Part shown: in pieces, positions 1 to 8,636 of the stretch
Position numbering within the stretch: the first letter of the stretch is position 1
How the letters are laid out: every line of letters starts with the position of its first letter
NCBI RefSeq assembly: GCF_000023865.1
Contig: NC_013159.1
Location: 186,001-250,000 of the forward strand
Length of the DNA: 64,000 nt
Direction of reading: 5' to 3'
Origin: Saccharomonospora viridis DSM 43017
GTDB taxonomy: Bacteria; Actinomycetota; Actinomycetes; Mycobacteriales; Pseudonocardiaceae
Notes under the pieces: generated by a model
What the model saw: only the letters and a program-made list of their open reading frames with translations
What the model was told of the DNA's origin: nothing
Database searches by the model: none
Program-made: the position numbers and the translations under genes

Positions 1-867
1 CTGAGCGGCTCGAGCCCCGGTGTCCTGTTGTGGCTCGCTCGGACGGCCACGGGTTCGGCCGGATTCGGCCCCGGTCCCTCTTCTGCCCTTCCTGCGACTC
101 TCGACGCTGCGGGAGAGGGCTTCGAACAGGTCCACCACCTGTGTGGCCTCCCGGGGCGGTTCGGCGGGGGTGACGGTGCGGCCCACCCGTTTGGCCTCGA
201 TGAGCTGCATGACACGTTCGTTGTAGGTGTCGTGGTACTGCTCGGGCCGCCACTGGTCGGTCATCGACTCGATCAGGTTCACCGCCATGTCGATCTCCTT
301 CTCGCGGGGGCGGACCGCGGTGGGAAGCTTGTCGATCTCCTGCTGAGGGGACCGGATGTCCTCGGGGAACAGCAGCGTGTTCAACGCCAGGACCCCGGTG
401 CTGGCGCGTACGGCGGCGAGGTATTCCTTGCCTCGCATCACGAACCGTGCCAGGCCGACTCTGTTCGTCCTCGACATGGCCTCGATGAGCAGTGTGTAGG
501 CGCGCGCGAACTCGTCCTTGGCCGGAGCCAGCCAATACGTCTTCTGGAAGTAGATCGGGTCGATCTCCTCCAGGTCCACGAACACGTCGATGTCGATGGT
601 GCGGGACCGGCCCGGCGCTATCTCGTCCAGCTCCTCCGGTTCGATGATGACGTATTTGTCGCCGCCGAGGTCGTAGCCCTTGACGATCTGGTCGTACGGC
701 ACTTCCTCGCCGGTGCGTTCGTTCACTCGGAGATACCGGATGCGGTCGGACGTGCCCCGCTGGAACTGCCTGAAGTGGATGGTGTGGTCCTGGGTCGCGC
801 TGTAGAGCTCGATGGGTACCGTCACCAAGCCGAAGTTGAGGGCTCCGCTCCAGATCGCTCGTGCCAC
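1..867 (-). CDS. ku: Ku homodimer of bacterial NHEJ (C-terminus off the left edge)
   Basis: Reading the minus strand from a GTG at 867 gives 289 residues with no stop before the window edge. The N-terminus (VARAIWSGALNFGLVTVPIE) is the classic bacterial Ku start, and the Ku core fold follows to about residue 250, ending in a basic Arg/Lys-rich tail. Ku binds double-strand DNA ends and recruits the NHEJ ligase. An AGGAGG Shine-Dalgarno lies 5 nt before the GTG. The gene starts 31 nt after the stop of the phosphoesterase-like gene upstream, so the two are probably co-transcribed. Usual Ku length is about 270-320 residues, so little is missing. Confidence 0.95.
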   Translation of the reverse strand, partial: MARAIWSGALNFGLVTVPIELYSATQDHTIHFRQFQRGTSDRIRYLRVNERTGEEVPYDQIVKGYDLGGDKYVIIEPEELDEIAPGRSRTIDIDVFVDLEEIDPIYFQKTYWLAPAKDEFARAYTLLIEAMSRTNRVGLARFVMRGKEYLAAVRASTGVLALNTLLFPEDIRSPQQEIDKLPTAVRPREKEIDMAVNLIESMTDQWRPEQYHDTYNERVMQLIEAKRVGRTVTPAEPPREATQVVDLFEALSRSVESRRKGRRGTGAESGRTRGRPSEPQQDTGARAAQ

Positions 868-898
868 GGCTCCTCCTGGGCTGCTCGGCCGTAGCGGG

Positions 899-1474
899 TC
901 ATCCCGCGTCCTTGGTGGGCCCGGCGACGAAGGGGGATCCCGTGCGGTACGGGGTGAGGTCTCCGACCTCGACGTCGGTGCCTTTGGTGATGAGTAGCCA
1001 CTGTTCCTGGTCGGAACCCCGATGGGCCCGAACCATCACGAAGACGCCGTGTATCCGTTCACCGGACAGGCGTAGGGAGAGCTGCCCCTCGGCCAAGGCG
1101 TGTTCCCACGACAGTTCACCGAGGTTGGCGACGGTGCCCATGTCCCAGACGGCGGCCGGGTCGGTTTCGGACGACGCGGGCGACGGACTGTCACTGCGGA
1201 TCGCCAGCCGTTTGTCACCGGGGGTGAGTGACGGTTCCGCCGGGATGGCCCAGCATGCGGCCACGTCGCCGAGTAGGAGCCGGAAATCGTAGTGAGGACC
1301 TGAGACGCCTTGTCGTTCGATTACGTAGCGTGATCGCGGGTGGTGCGCTTCGACCGGCCCACGGGCCCTGACGGAGCAGCGTAGGTGCGGTGTCGCCGGA
1401 GCGATGCCAAGCGCGTCCCGGTTCGCCATGTCGGTGAACATACCCGCATGTGAACTGCAAAAACGGGACGCCAT
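899..1474 (-). CDS. LigD 3'-phosphoesterase (PE) domain-like protein, catalytic residues partly lost
   Basis: A 191-residue stand-alone protein resembling the PE domain of LigD: HYDFRLLLGDVAACWAIP (residues 61-78), PSLTPGDKRLAI and a later VWDMG match the family core. In Pseudomonas LigD the active site uses His42, His48, Asp50, Arg52, His84 and Tyr88. Here His48, Asp50 and Arg52 are kept (H61, D63, R65), but the His42 position is Gln55 and the EDHPLDY stretch carrying His84/Tyr88 reads SDSPSPAS. It sits directly upstream of ku in an apparent operon. It may be a non-catalytic end-binding partner or a diverged enzyme. In-frame ATGs at residues 12 and 16 are alternative starts. Confidence 0.8.
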   Translation of the reverse strand: MASRFCSSHAGMFTDMANRDALGIAPATPHLRCSVRARGPVEAHHPRSRYVIERQGVSGPHYDFRLLLGDVAACWAIPAEPSLTPGDKRLAIRSDSPSPASSETDPAAVWDMGTVANLGELSWEHALAEGQLSLRLSGERIHGVFVMVRAHRGSDQEQWLLITKGTDVEVGDLTPYRTGSPFVAGPTKDAG

Positions 1475-1492
1475 GCCGGAGCGATCGGGTGA

Positions 1493-1538
1493 CTGCCCCG
1501 TTCTCCCCGGAACGGGGCAGACGCCGTTCGACGAACGG
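1493..1538. promoter_or_regulatory. Two perfect palindromes upstream of the PE-ku operon
   Basis: CTGCCCCGTTC (1493-1503) pairs with GAACGGGGCAG (1510-1520) around a 6-nt loop, and CCGTTCG-A-CGAACGG occupies 1524-1538. Both lie within 65 nt upstream of the PE-like start. The pair could be a terminator for the sigF operon plus an operator for the NHEJ operon. The half-site order (GTTC..GAAC) is not the actinobacterial LexA box (GAAC-N4-GTTC). Confidence 0.5.
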
Positions 1539-1628
1539 AGTAGACAGCTCGGGGAAATGCGTCGTTCAGTGCATTGACGGCAGCCGGGATCACCGTAGGT
1601 GATAACGCGAGTCGCCCGGCGAGCCGGT

Positions 1629-2432
1629 TCAGCCGATGTTGTCCTCCTCCACGAGCCCTTCGCGGAGTTTCTTCAGCGTCCGGGCCAGCAGGCGGGAGAC
1701 GTGCATCTGGGAGATCCCGATGCGTTCGGCGATCTGGGTCTGCGTCATGTTGTGCACGAACCGCAGCGCGAGGATGGTGCGTTCCCGTTCGGGTAGCTGT
1801 TTGACCAGTGGCTGCAGTGTCTCGTGGTTCTCCACCCCGGCCAGCGCGGCGTCCTCCTCGCCGAGGGTGTCCCCGAGCGCCAGGTTCTCGGTGTCGGCCG
1901 ACAACACCTCGTCCAGGGACATCGAGTGGTAGGCGTTGCCCGCCTCCAACCCCTCGAAGACCTCCTCGAGGGTGAGTCCGAGATGGTCGGCGATCTCACT
2001 CGGTGTCGGTGCTCTGCCCAACCGTTGGGACAGCTGGGTACTCGCGTTGTTGATCGAAAGGTGCAGTTCCTTGAGTCGCCGGGGGACCCGGATGACCCAA
2101 CCGGTGTCCCTGAAGTGTCTCCGCACCTCGCCCATCACGGTGGGCACTGCGAAGGACAGGAAGTCCGACCCGCGGGACGGGTCGAACCGGTCCACCGCGT
2201 TGATGAGTCCTACCCGGGCGACCTGCACCAGGTCTTCCTTGGCCACACCCCGTCCCGAGAACCGCTGCGCGATGTGTTCGGCCAACGGCAGGTGACCCGT
2301 GACGAGTCGGTCCCGTAGTTCGGCCCGACGAGGGTCGTCCGGATCGAGTGCCGCGAACTCCTCGAACAGCGGTGTCAGGTGCTGGTAGTCGTCCGACGGG
2401 GTCCGTGATCCTTGAGTCGTCGATTCGGTCAC
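1629..2432 (-). CDS. sigF: RNA polymerase sigma factor, SigB/SigF/SigG subfamily
   Basis: 267 residues from a GTG at 2432. Region 2 carries EDLVQVARVGLINAVDRFDP and FLSFAVPTVMGEVRRHFRDT, followed by the VPRRLKELHLSIN of stress-type sigma factors. Region 4 has LPERERTILALRFVHNMTQ and the helix-turn-helix TQIAERIGISQMHVSRLLAR. The start overlaps the stop of the anti-sigma gene by 4 nt (GTGA), so the two are translationally coupled as in mycobacterial usfX-sigF. The family drives general or envelope stress regulons and is held inactive by the partner kinase-fold protein. Targets cannot be read from this window. Confidence 0.93.
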   Translation of the reverse strand: MTESTTQGSRTPSDDYQHLTPLFEEFAALDPDDPRRAELRDRLVTGHLPLAEHIAQRFSGRGVAKEDLVQVARVGLINAVDRFDPSRGSDFLSFAVPTVMGEVRRHFRDTGWVIRVPRRLKELHLSINNASTQLSQRLGRAPTPSEIADHLGLTLEEVFEGLEAGNAYHSMSLDEVLSADTENLALGDTLGEEDAALAGVENHETLQPLVKQLPERERTILALRFVHNMTQTQIAERIGISQMHVSRLLARTLKKLREGLVEEDNIG

Positions 2433-2872
2433 GTAAAAGCCGGCTTCCGTTTCGCAAGCTCGATGTGAATCCAGTTGCGCTGCCCGTTCTCCGGGTGCTG
2501 CTCCGTCCACGCGGAGGCCGCGTCCGCGAGCGTGGTGAGTACCCGCCAGCCGAACGAGGTGGTGCTGGGCGCCTCCGTCTCGGTCGAGAGGACGGTGCCT
2601 CGGAACAGCAGTTGGTCCTCGTCGATCGTGAACCGACAGGTCATGGTGCTGTCCGGAAGAGCGCGGGTGATGAGCGTGGAGCATGCCTCGTCCACCGCCA
2701 ATCGCAGATCGGCGATCGAGTCGAGATCGAAGTCGGCCCTCATCGCGATACTCGCCGCGACCGACCGGATGATCGGTAGATGCACCAGGCTCGCGCCGAG
2801 CCGGAGTTCGATGTCGTCCTGCGCGCCCACACTCGTGCTCGTCGGGCTCGTCGGCGGCTTGGTCTCGGTCAC
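2429..2872 (-). CDS. rsbW: Anti-sigma factor, RsbW/UsfX-type HATPase
   Basis: About 147 residues with the GHKL ATPase fold of RsbW-type anti-sigma factors: LRLAVDEACSTLITRA contains the N-box pattern with Glu. The C-terminus is FGWRVLTTLADAASAW. It should bind and sequester the downstream SigF-type factor. The start is uncertain. I prefer the GTG at 2872, with GAGG five nt upstream; GTG 2878 and ATG 2947 are in-frame alternatives that add 2 and 25 residues. Its stop overlaps the sigF start (GTGA). Confidence 0.88.
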   Translation of the reverse strand: MTETKPPTSPTSTSVGAQDDIELRLGASLVHLPIIRSVAASIAMRADFDLDSIADLRLAVDEACSTLITRALPDSTMTCRFTIDEDQLLFRGTVLSTETEAPSTTSFGWRVLTTLADAASAWTEQHPENGQRNWIHIELAKRKPAFT

Positions 2873-2955
2873 TGTCACCTCGGTGTTCTGCCGACCGTTC
2901 AACGTTTCCCACCCACAGTAGTCAGCGTGGAGGCCATAGTGGACCATCCTTCCCC

Positions 2956-4056
2956 TCAGTCGTGGCGCAGGATCGCGCCGAAACCCTCGGTGAGGTCAAT
3001 GCGATCACCCACGTGGATGACCTCGGCGTTCAGGGTTATGGCCGCCAACACGAGTGCCTCGTCGGCCCGCGCGCGGCCGATCTCGTCGATGCCCTGAGCC
3101 TGGAGCGCCTCCTTCTGTACGGCGACCATGGTGGGCTCGGGGCCGGTGAACACCTCGACGTCGCCCGGGACGCCGATGAGCAGTGTCTCGACGTTGTGGT
3201 CCCGGAACGCGGCGGTGACGGACTCCAAGCCCGCCACCCCCAATCCGGTGGGCATCGCCACGGCCTGGGAGAAGCGCTCCACCGCCTCGTCCTTGCGGGC
3301 GCGGGTGACGTCGGCCAGCAGTTCGTCGATCCGCTCTTCCAACTCGCGGTTACCGGCGCCCTTGTGCCGCCCGCCCGGTTGCACTTCCGTGGCATGGCCG
3401 CGGACGGGCTGGGGCAGCGCTTCCAGCAGGGTCTTACGGGCTTGGGGTTCACCCGCCACGACGACGAGCGGGGCTCCCAGCCGACGGGCCACGTCCGTGG
3501 TGTGCTCGGCGGCAAGCTCGATGTTCTGTCTGGCGAGTTCGTCGGCGTGCCGGTCGATGTTGCGTTCCGACCACCCACCCCCGGGGATCTTGTGGATGTA
3601 GTGGTCGGTGCCCTCCACCGTGCGGGAGTCGATGACTTCACCGTCGGCGTCCACGGCGGTGACGTCGGCGCCCACCCGGTCGACGACGGCGACGACGTGC
3701 GGGGGCGGCCGCTCGCCGTGCTCGATGAGCGGCACGAGATAAGGTCGTTCGGACACCCTGGTCACGGAACGTGCCGGAGGCTCGGTGAGTCGTCTGTCCA
3801 GCACCACGCCGTCAGGGGTGGCGACGAGCCCGCGCCCGCAGCGTTCACCGGTCGGCGGTTCGCCGTCGAGGATGGCGTCCTCCAACGCGTCGAGAGCCTG
3901 TTCGGGGGCGTTCTGCTCGGCCAGTCGATCCCGTAGCTCTCGCCACGTCAGTTCGAGTTCCTTCGCCGCCGACTCGGTGTTGTGGGTGTCGTCGAAGTAG
4001 ACCGAGGCGAACGGGCCGTCCGTCGTGGCCAGCTCACGCAGCCGCGTCGTGTCCAC
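2956..4056 (-). CDS. Rv2629/baeRF family 2 protein (release-factor-like fold)
   Basis: 366 residues resembling mycobacterial Rv2629, placed in the bacterial archaeo-eukaryotic release factor (baeRF) family 2. The N-terminal part (MDTTRLRELATTDGPFASVY) matches that family. A central eRF1-like region includes PGGGWSERNIDRHADELARQ, a Gly-rich loop comparable in place to the release-factor GGQ region. The C-terminus has an L7Ae/Pelota-like domain (ETLLIGVPGDVEVF). Members are hypoxia or stress linked and proposed to act on stalled ribosomes; that role is inference here. It is separated by about 80 nt from the rsbW-sigF pair and in the same orientation. Confidence 0.8.
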   Translation of the reverse strand: MDTTRLRELATTDGPFASVYFDDTHNTESAAKELELTWRELRDRLAEQNAPEQALDALEDAILDGEPPTGERCGRGLVATPDGVVLDRRLTEPPARSVTRVSERPYLVPLIEHGERPPPHVVAVVDRVGADVTAVDADGEVIDSRTVEGTDHYIHKIPGGGWSERNIDRHADELARQNIELAAEHTTDVARRLGAPLVVVAGEPQARKTLLEALPQPVRGHATEVQPGGRHKGAGNRELEERIDELLADVTRARKDEAVERFSQAVAMPTGLGVAGLESVTAAFRDHNVETLLIGVPGDVEVFTGPEPTMVAVQKEALQAQGIDEIGRARADEALVLAAITLNAEVIHVGDRIDLTEGFGAILRHD

Positions 4057-4208
4057 ACTCGTACCTCCTCGTGCGCCGACTCGTGGCCATCGACTACCCC
4101 GTCAGGGGAAGGCGAAACGCGTTGGAAGATCGACAATGTCCGAATGGGCCGTGACACCGCCCACCCTGCGCGGCACGGACAGTGACTCCGTCGCGCGATT
4201 TGCCTATC

Positions 4209-5018
4209 GTGAGCCCACGTGAATGCGGCATGATCTGGTGGCACGCCGTCCTGATCACCTTGGCCGGTGTCTGGGCGGGAATGATCAACACGGTCGTCGG
4301 TTCGGGGACGCTCGTGACGTTCCCCGTACTCGTCGCACTCGGGTATCCACCCGTGACCGCGACGACGTCGAACGCCATCGGTCTGGCACCCGGCAGCATC
4401 AGCGGGGCCATCGGCTACCGGCACGAATTACGCGGCCAGCGGCAGCGGCTGTTGAGCTTTCTGCCCGCGTCGCTGATCGGGGCGATCTGCGGGGCCGTGC
4501 TGCTGCTGTCGCTACCACCCGACGCCTTCGAGACCGTCGTCCCCGTCCTGGTGGGACTGGCCGTGGTGCTGGTGATCGTGCAACCGAGGGTGTCCAGCTG
4601 GGTGCTGCGGCGCCGCGAGGAACGGAAGCGCAAGCAGGGCGCCTCGGGGCCCGGGGTCGGCGGGTCCGTGCTCGTGATCACGCTGATCTTCCTGATCGGC
4701 GTCTACGGCGGATACTTCACGGCCGCGCAGGGCGTGATGTTGATGGCCGTGATGGGCATGTTGCTCGACGAGTCGCTCCAGCGGCTCAACGGTGTGAAGA
4801 ACGTGCTGTCGGCCGTGGTGAACGTCGTCGCGGGTACCGTCTACGCCTTCGTCGCGCCGGTGAACTGGGCGGCCGTCGCCCTGCTGGCCGTCGGTTCGAT
4901 CATCGGTGGCCTGCTCGGGGCGAAGATCGGCCGCAGGCTTTCGCCGACCGCGTTGCGCTCGGTCATCGTCATCGTCGGCGTGGCCGCGATGGTGCAGCTC
5001 ATCCTGCGTCAGCTGTGA
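4209..5018 (+). CDS. TauE/SafE family membrane permease
   Basis: About 269 residues, nearly all membrane-embedded. The repeat hallmark AGMINTVVGSGTLVTFPVL appears near the N-terminus, and a second half starts near IFLIGVYGGYFTAAQGVML. A cytosolic Arg/Lys-rich loop (RRREERKRKQ) separates the two four-helix halves, as expected for this sulfite/organosulfonate exporter family. The substrate cannot be assigned. The start is unclear: GTG 4182, GTG 4209 and ATG 4230 are in frame and none has a good ribosome site. It is convergent with the HisC-like gene, with a strong hairpin between. Confidence 0.85.
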   Translation: MSPRECGMIWWHAVLITLAGVWAGMINTVVGSGTLVTFPVLVALGYPPVTATTSNAIGLAPGSISGAIGYRHELRGQRQRLLSFLPASLIGAICGAVLLLSLPPDAFETVVPVLVGLAVVLVIVQPRVSSWVLRRREERKRKQGASGPGVGGSVLVITLIFLIGVYGGYFTAAQGVMLMAVMGMLLDESLQRLNGVKNVLSAVVNVVAGTVYAFVAPVNWAAVALLAVGSIIGGLLGAKIGRRLSPTALRSVIVIVGVAAMVQLILRQL

Positions 5019-5029
5019 GTGCGGTGGTG

Positions 5030-5082
5030 CGCGCGGTGGGACGGAGCCCGGGGCGGTAGGTCAACCCCGTCCCCACCGCGCG
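5030..5082. terminator. Bidirectional hairpin between convergent genes
   Basis: CGCGCGGTGGG-ACGG (5030-5044) pairs with CCGTCCCCACCGCGCG (5067-5082) with one bulged base and a 22-nt loop. It lies between the ends of the TauE gene (+) and the aminotransferase gene (-), which is the expected place for a shared terminator. There is no T-run, as is common in high-GC actinobacteria. Confidence 0.6.
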
Positions 5083-5137
5083 ATTCACGTCTCGGCCACG
5101 TCCACCCGGACCCCGGGTACATGCCGGCGTGCGGGAC

Positions 5138-6193
5138 TCACGCCAGGAAGCTGCGAGCCGCCGCGAGGAAGACGTCGTTCTCCTCCGGCGTGCCGATGGT
5201 GACGCGCACGCCCTCACCGGCGAACGGGCGCACCACCACCTTGTTCTCCAGCGCGTGTTCGGCGAACGCGTTCGTGCGCTCACCCAAGGGCAACCACACG
5301 AAGTTCGCCAACGTCTCGGGCACGGCGTACCCGAGTTCGCGCAGCGCGTCGTGCACGCGGGTGCGTTCCCGCACGATGTCGTCGCACCGGGCCAGCAGTT
5401 CGTCCTTGGCGTCGAGGGAGGCCAACGCGGCCGCCTGTGCGACCGCGTTCACGCTGAACGCGACGTAGACCTTGCGGACGGCCTCGATGACCTCCTCGGC
5501 CGCCACCGCGTACCCCACGCGCAGCCCCGCGAGTCCGTACGCCTTGGAGAACGTGCGCAGTACGGCGACGTTGCGGTAGGCGCGGGCGAGTTCCATCCCG
5601 TCCGGCACGTCGGGATCGGTGACGAATTCGCGGTACGCCTCGTCGAGGACCACGACCACGTCGGACGGCACCCGGTCGAGGAAGGCCGTGAGCTCCTCGG
5701 TGCGCAGCGCCGTGCCGGTGGGGTTGTTCGGGTTGCACACGAACACCAGCCGGGTCCGCGGGGTGATGGCGGCCAGCATCGCGTCGAGGTCGTGGTGGTG
5801 CGAGGCAGTCAGCGGAACTCGGACGGGGGTGGCGCCCGCGACCTGCGTGACGATCGGGTACGCCTCGAACGAGCGCCACGCGAACAGCGCCTCCTCCCCC
5901 GGCGCGCACAGTGCCTGCACGAACTGCTGGCACAGCGACACCGAACCGCAGCCGACGGCTACCCGGGAGGCCGGGACGTCGAATTCGTTCGCCAGTCGGT
6001 CCACCAGGGCCCATGCGCCCATGTCGGGATAGCGGTTGATCTCCGTGCCGGCCTTGGTGATGGCGTCGACCACGCTCGGCAACGGGCCCTCCGGGACCTC
6101 GTTGCTGGCGAGTTTGATCGCCCCCGGAACGGTTCGCCCCGGTACGTAGGCGGGCAGCGCGGCGAGGTCGGCACGTGTCGGGATCGCGGACAT
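5138..6193 (-). CDS. hisC: PLP aminotransferase, HisC / aromatic-aminotransferase (Pat) type
   Basis: 351 residues of class I/II aminotransferase fold. It carries KLASNE near residue 27, CNPNNPTG at 153-160, DEAYREFV from 184 and the PLP lysine in [10 protein letters not shown] (K217). This set is typical of histidinol-phosphate or phenylalanine aminotransferases. The [14 protein letters not shown] stretch fits the Pat/HisC2 branch as well as HisC. No other his genes are nearby, so an aromatic amino acid role is as likely as histidine biosynthesis. The ATG at 6193 fits the family length. Confidence 0.88.
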   Translation of the reverse strand: MSAIPTRADLAALPAYVPGRTVPGAIKLASNEVPEGPLPSVVDAITKAGTEINRYPDMGAWALVDRLANEFDVPASRVAVGCGSVSLCQQFVQALCAPGEEALFAWRSFEAYPIVTQVAGATPVRVPLTASHHHDLDAMLAAITPRTRLVFVCNPNNPTGTALRTEELTAFLDRVPSDVVVVLDEAYREFVTDPDVPDGMELARAYRNVAVLRTFSKAYGLAGLRVGYAVAAEEVIEAVRKVYVAFSVNAVAQAAALASLDAKDELLARCDDIVRERTRVHDALRELGYAVPETLANFVWLPLGERTNAFAEHALENKVVVRPFAGEGVRVTIGTPEENDVFLAAARSFLA

Positions 6194-6304
6194 GGCGGCT
6201 CCTCGGCGGTTGGGAACGGGTCTCGTCCAACCTATCGTGCTCCCGGCCGATTATTCCCCATCTCACGTTGACCCGGGGTATACCCACGGTGGTTGAGTAG
6301 GTAC

Positions 6305-6970
6305 ATGACGCAGACGCACACGCAGGACTACGAGCGAAGCGACGGACGTCGGTTGAGGCTGACCTACGCCGAACCGGACGGCGCCGTGCGTGGCGGTCTC
6401 GTGGTGCTCCACGAGATGGGTGGGGTGACCGATGCCGCACGGTTTCTGGTGGCCTCGTTGGCCGCGGAGGGCTGGCTGGCGGTGACCCCCGAGCTCGGGC
6501 GGTTCGACGCCGACGAGGACGGCGTGGGCCAGGCGGGACAGACGTTGCTGTCCGCGACCGACACCGCGTTCGCTTGGTTGGTCCAGCGCGGGGTGTTCGG
6601 TGACCAACTGGGGGTCGTGGGGTTCGACCTGGGGGGAACGGCGGCCCTGGTGGTGGCGGCCAATCGGAAACTGGGGGCCGCGGTGAGTGTGGGCGGCCGT
6701 GGTATCAGCAGTCCGGCCTCGCCCGCGCTGCCCGCCCTGGTGAACATCGCCGGGACGTTGACCAGTCCGTGGCTGGGGTTGTACGGCGACAACGGGGACG
6801 AGGCCAGCCAGGCGGAGGTGGAGCGGCTGAAGGAGGAGGCGGCCAAGGCGAAGGTCGCGACCAACGTGGTGCGGTATCCGGGAGCGAGTCACCGTTTCGA
6901 CGCCGACCCCGAGGCCGCTGCCGAGGCGTGGCAGCGCGTGTTGGCCTGGTTCGACGCCCATCTGCGTTGA
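6305..6970 (+). CDS. Dienelactone-hydrolase-fold protein with Asp in the nucleophile position
   Basis: 221 residues from the ATG at 6305 (a TTG at 6293 is an alternative; GAGTAGG precedes the ATG). The alpha/beta hydrolase layout of DLH is visible: VVLHEMGG (oxyanion side), the nucleophile elbow GVVGFDLGGTAAL (D108), an acid in YGDNGDE (D162/D165) and the catalytic His in GASHRF (H196). Standard DLH has Cys, sometimes Ser, in the elbow (G-x-C-x-G-G); here the codon is GAC. The protein may use Asp like dehalogenases and epoxide hydrolases, or may not be a hydrolase. It is monocistronic. Confidence 0.8.
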   Translation: MTQTHTQDYERSDGRRLRLTYAEPDGAVRGGLVVLHEMGGVTDAARFLVASLAAEGWLAVTPELGRFDADEDGVGQAGQTLLSATDTAFAWLVQRGVFGDQLGVVGFDLGGTAALVVAANRKLGAAVSVGGRGISSPASPALPALVNIAGTLTSPWLGLYGDNGDEASQAEVERLKEEAAKAKVATNVVRYPGASHRFDADPEAAAEAWQRVLAWFDAHLR

Positions 6971-7104
6971 CGACCGGTGTGCGAAAGGGAAGGGTTCGGG
7001 CATCGACTCGGATTCGTGTCCCGCGCTCAGTACAGTGTCCGCACAGTGTCGGCGCATGAGCGGCGCTGATCGTTCCGACGGCGCCGGACAGCCGGGGGTG
7101 AACG

Positions 7105-7563
7105 GTGACCGAAGTTCCTTTGCCATCGAAGGCGCCTGGCTCGGCCTTGTCCGGCGCTGAAGCGTCGTTGGTTCCGGTTTCCCGAGAACTGGACGCCGTG
7201 GGCGCGCGTGTGCGAACGGGACAGTTGCGACTCGACCGGGAGGCGGCGCAGCGCCTGTTGGACGAGTTGTCCGCCGTGCGTTCGCGGGTGGAGACGTTGA
7301 TCACCCAAGCGAGCGCCGACGGCATCGACCGGTCGCTGCGTTTCGGCGACAACATCGTGGCGCACGTGATGGGCGATCGGCTCCGAGGAGCCGCCTCCGG
7401 AGGCACCGACGCCGCCATCCCGGTGCTCGAACGGTTCCTTGCGCAATTGGAGAAGGTGTCGGACATCGTGTCCCGTGCCGCGGGATTGGTGACCGACGAG
7501 GACGAGGAGGCGGCCGGACGCCTCGATTCGATCGGCCGGCAGACGAGCGGGAGGCGGTCGTGA
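7105..7563 (+). CDS. Small helical protein, putative partner of the adjacent PPE protein
   Basis: 152 residues, mostly predicted amphipathic helix (LDAVGARVRTGQLRLDREAAQRLL, later FLAQLEKVSDIVSRAAGL), with no signal peptide and no WXG motif. It is the first gene of a three-gene unit with a PPE-domain protein and an EspG chaperone, each overlapping the next by 4 nt. By position it may take the role of a PE or Esx partner, but I see no PE signature, so this is inference. GTG start at 7105. Confidence 0.65.
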   Translation: MTEVPLPSKAPGSALSGAEASLVPVSRELDAVGARVRTGQLRLDREAAQRLLDELSAVRSRVETLITQASADGIDRSLRFGDNIVAHVMGDRLRGAASGGTDAAIPVLERFLAQLEKVSDIVSRAAGLVTDEDEEAAGRLDSIGRQTSGRRS

Positions 7564-8636
7564 ACAACGAGGACAACGTGACCATCCCCGAGGTTCCCGA
7601 AATCCTGCCGCCCATCGTCTGTCTGCCGTGGCCGTTGCCGGAACCACCACTGGCCCCGGAGCACTTCCACGACGAGATCGATTGGTCCACCTTCTCGCAC
7701 GAGGAGCTGTACCGGATGGCGACCACCGGCCTGGACCTCGAGGGTGCGAACGAGGTGGCGGCCGAATGGTCGCGGTTGGGGGCCGAACTCGACGACATCG
7801 GCGCGGAGCTGCGCAGGATGTTGGACGTCGCCGCCGACGCCTGGCAGGGGGAGGCCGCCGAGCAGACACGCGACACGTTGCAGCGACTGGTGGCGTGGAC
7901 GGAGGAAACGGCGGACGCGAGCAACCGGGTCTGTGGTTGCGTGACGGAACAGGCGGACTTGGCCGCCCGCACCGCGCATGAGATGCCGCCGCCACCCCCT
8001 CGGAAACCACCGTTTTTCGGTCCCCCCGCCTCCGGTACCCCGGTTTTCGCCCTGGGGGCCGAGTTCGTCGAGGACCCCGCTTCGGAACGGGATCGCATCA
8101 CCACCGCCCATCACCACGCGGCGGAGGTGATGCGGCGATACCAGGAGCAGTCCCGGGACGTCTACACCCGGGTGCCCACGTTCCCCGACCCGGCCCCCGA
8201 CATGGGCGTCAAACGGACACCGGACGAGCCGGAGCGAGAGGACTCGCCCGAGGACACCACCACGGCCAGTGCGGTCGTGGGCGGTGGGATACAGGGCCTC
8301 GCCGGCGGGGTGGCGGCACCGGGCTCGTCGCCGGGGACCTACAGCGGTTCCGGGACGGGTGGGACGCCTGGTGGCCAGGCGGCGCAGGGCCTCGGCACCG
8401 GTGCCGGACAGGTCGTCGCGTCGTCGACGCCGGCGGTATCCGGCGCGGTCGGAGGTCGAGGAGCCACGGGGATGGGCGCGATGCCGATGGCCGGGATGGG
8501 AGCCCGGCGGAAGGAGGAGGACATCGAGCATCGCAGGCCGTCGTACCTGGAGGAGGACGAGGACCTCTGGCACGGCCAGACACTCCCCACACCACCCGTG
8601 ATCGGGGAGGAACCGCGTCACGGAGGCCGTTTTTGA
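7560..8636 (+). CDS. PPE-domain type VII secretion substrate with Gly-rich tail
   Basis: 358 residues. The helical N-terminal domain includes GANEVAAEWSRLGAELDD and the WXG-type turn AWQGEAAEQ (W95-Q-G97), as in PPE proteins of Pseudonocardiaceae. A long second helix runs to about residue 145. The rest is Pro, Gly and Ala rich (PPPPPRKPPF, then GGG/GTG runs) and ends in an acidic segment. The start overlaps the previous stop (GTGA at 7560) and the end overlaps the espG start. PPE proteins are exported by ESX machines with an EspG chaperone, which is the next gene. No ESX core genes are in the window. Confidence 0.82.
   Translation: MNNEDNVTIPEVPEILPPIVCLPWPLPEPPLAPEHFHDEIDWSTFSHEELYRMATTGLDLEGANEVAAEWSRLGAELDDIGAELRRMLDVAADAWQGEAAEQTRDTLQRLVAWTEETADASNRVCGCVTEQADLAARTAHEMPPPPPRKPPFFGPPASGTPVFALGAEFVEDPASERDRITTAHHHAAEVMRRYQEQSRDVYTRVPTFPDPAPDMGVKRTPDEPEREDSPEDTTTASAVVGGGIQGLAGGVAAPGSSPGTYSGSGTGGTPGGQAAQGLGTGAGQVVASSTPAVSGAVGGRGATGMGAMPMAGMGARRKEEDIEHRRPSYLEEDEDLWHGQTLPTPPVIGEEPRHGGRF

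Noticed and set aside
28-894. A plus-strand open frame of 288 residues over the ku region
   Set aside because: It is antisense to a full Ku reading frame, is rich in Val/Asp/Gly from mirrored codons, and matches no family.
1493-1538. A LexA (SOS) box upstream of the NHEJ operon
   Set aside because: The half-sites are in the wrong order and spacing for GAAC-N4-GTTC.
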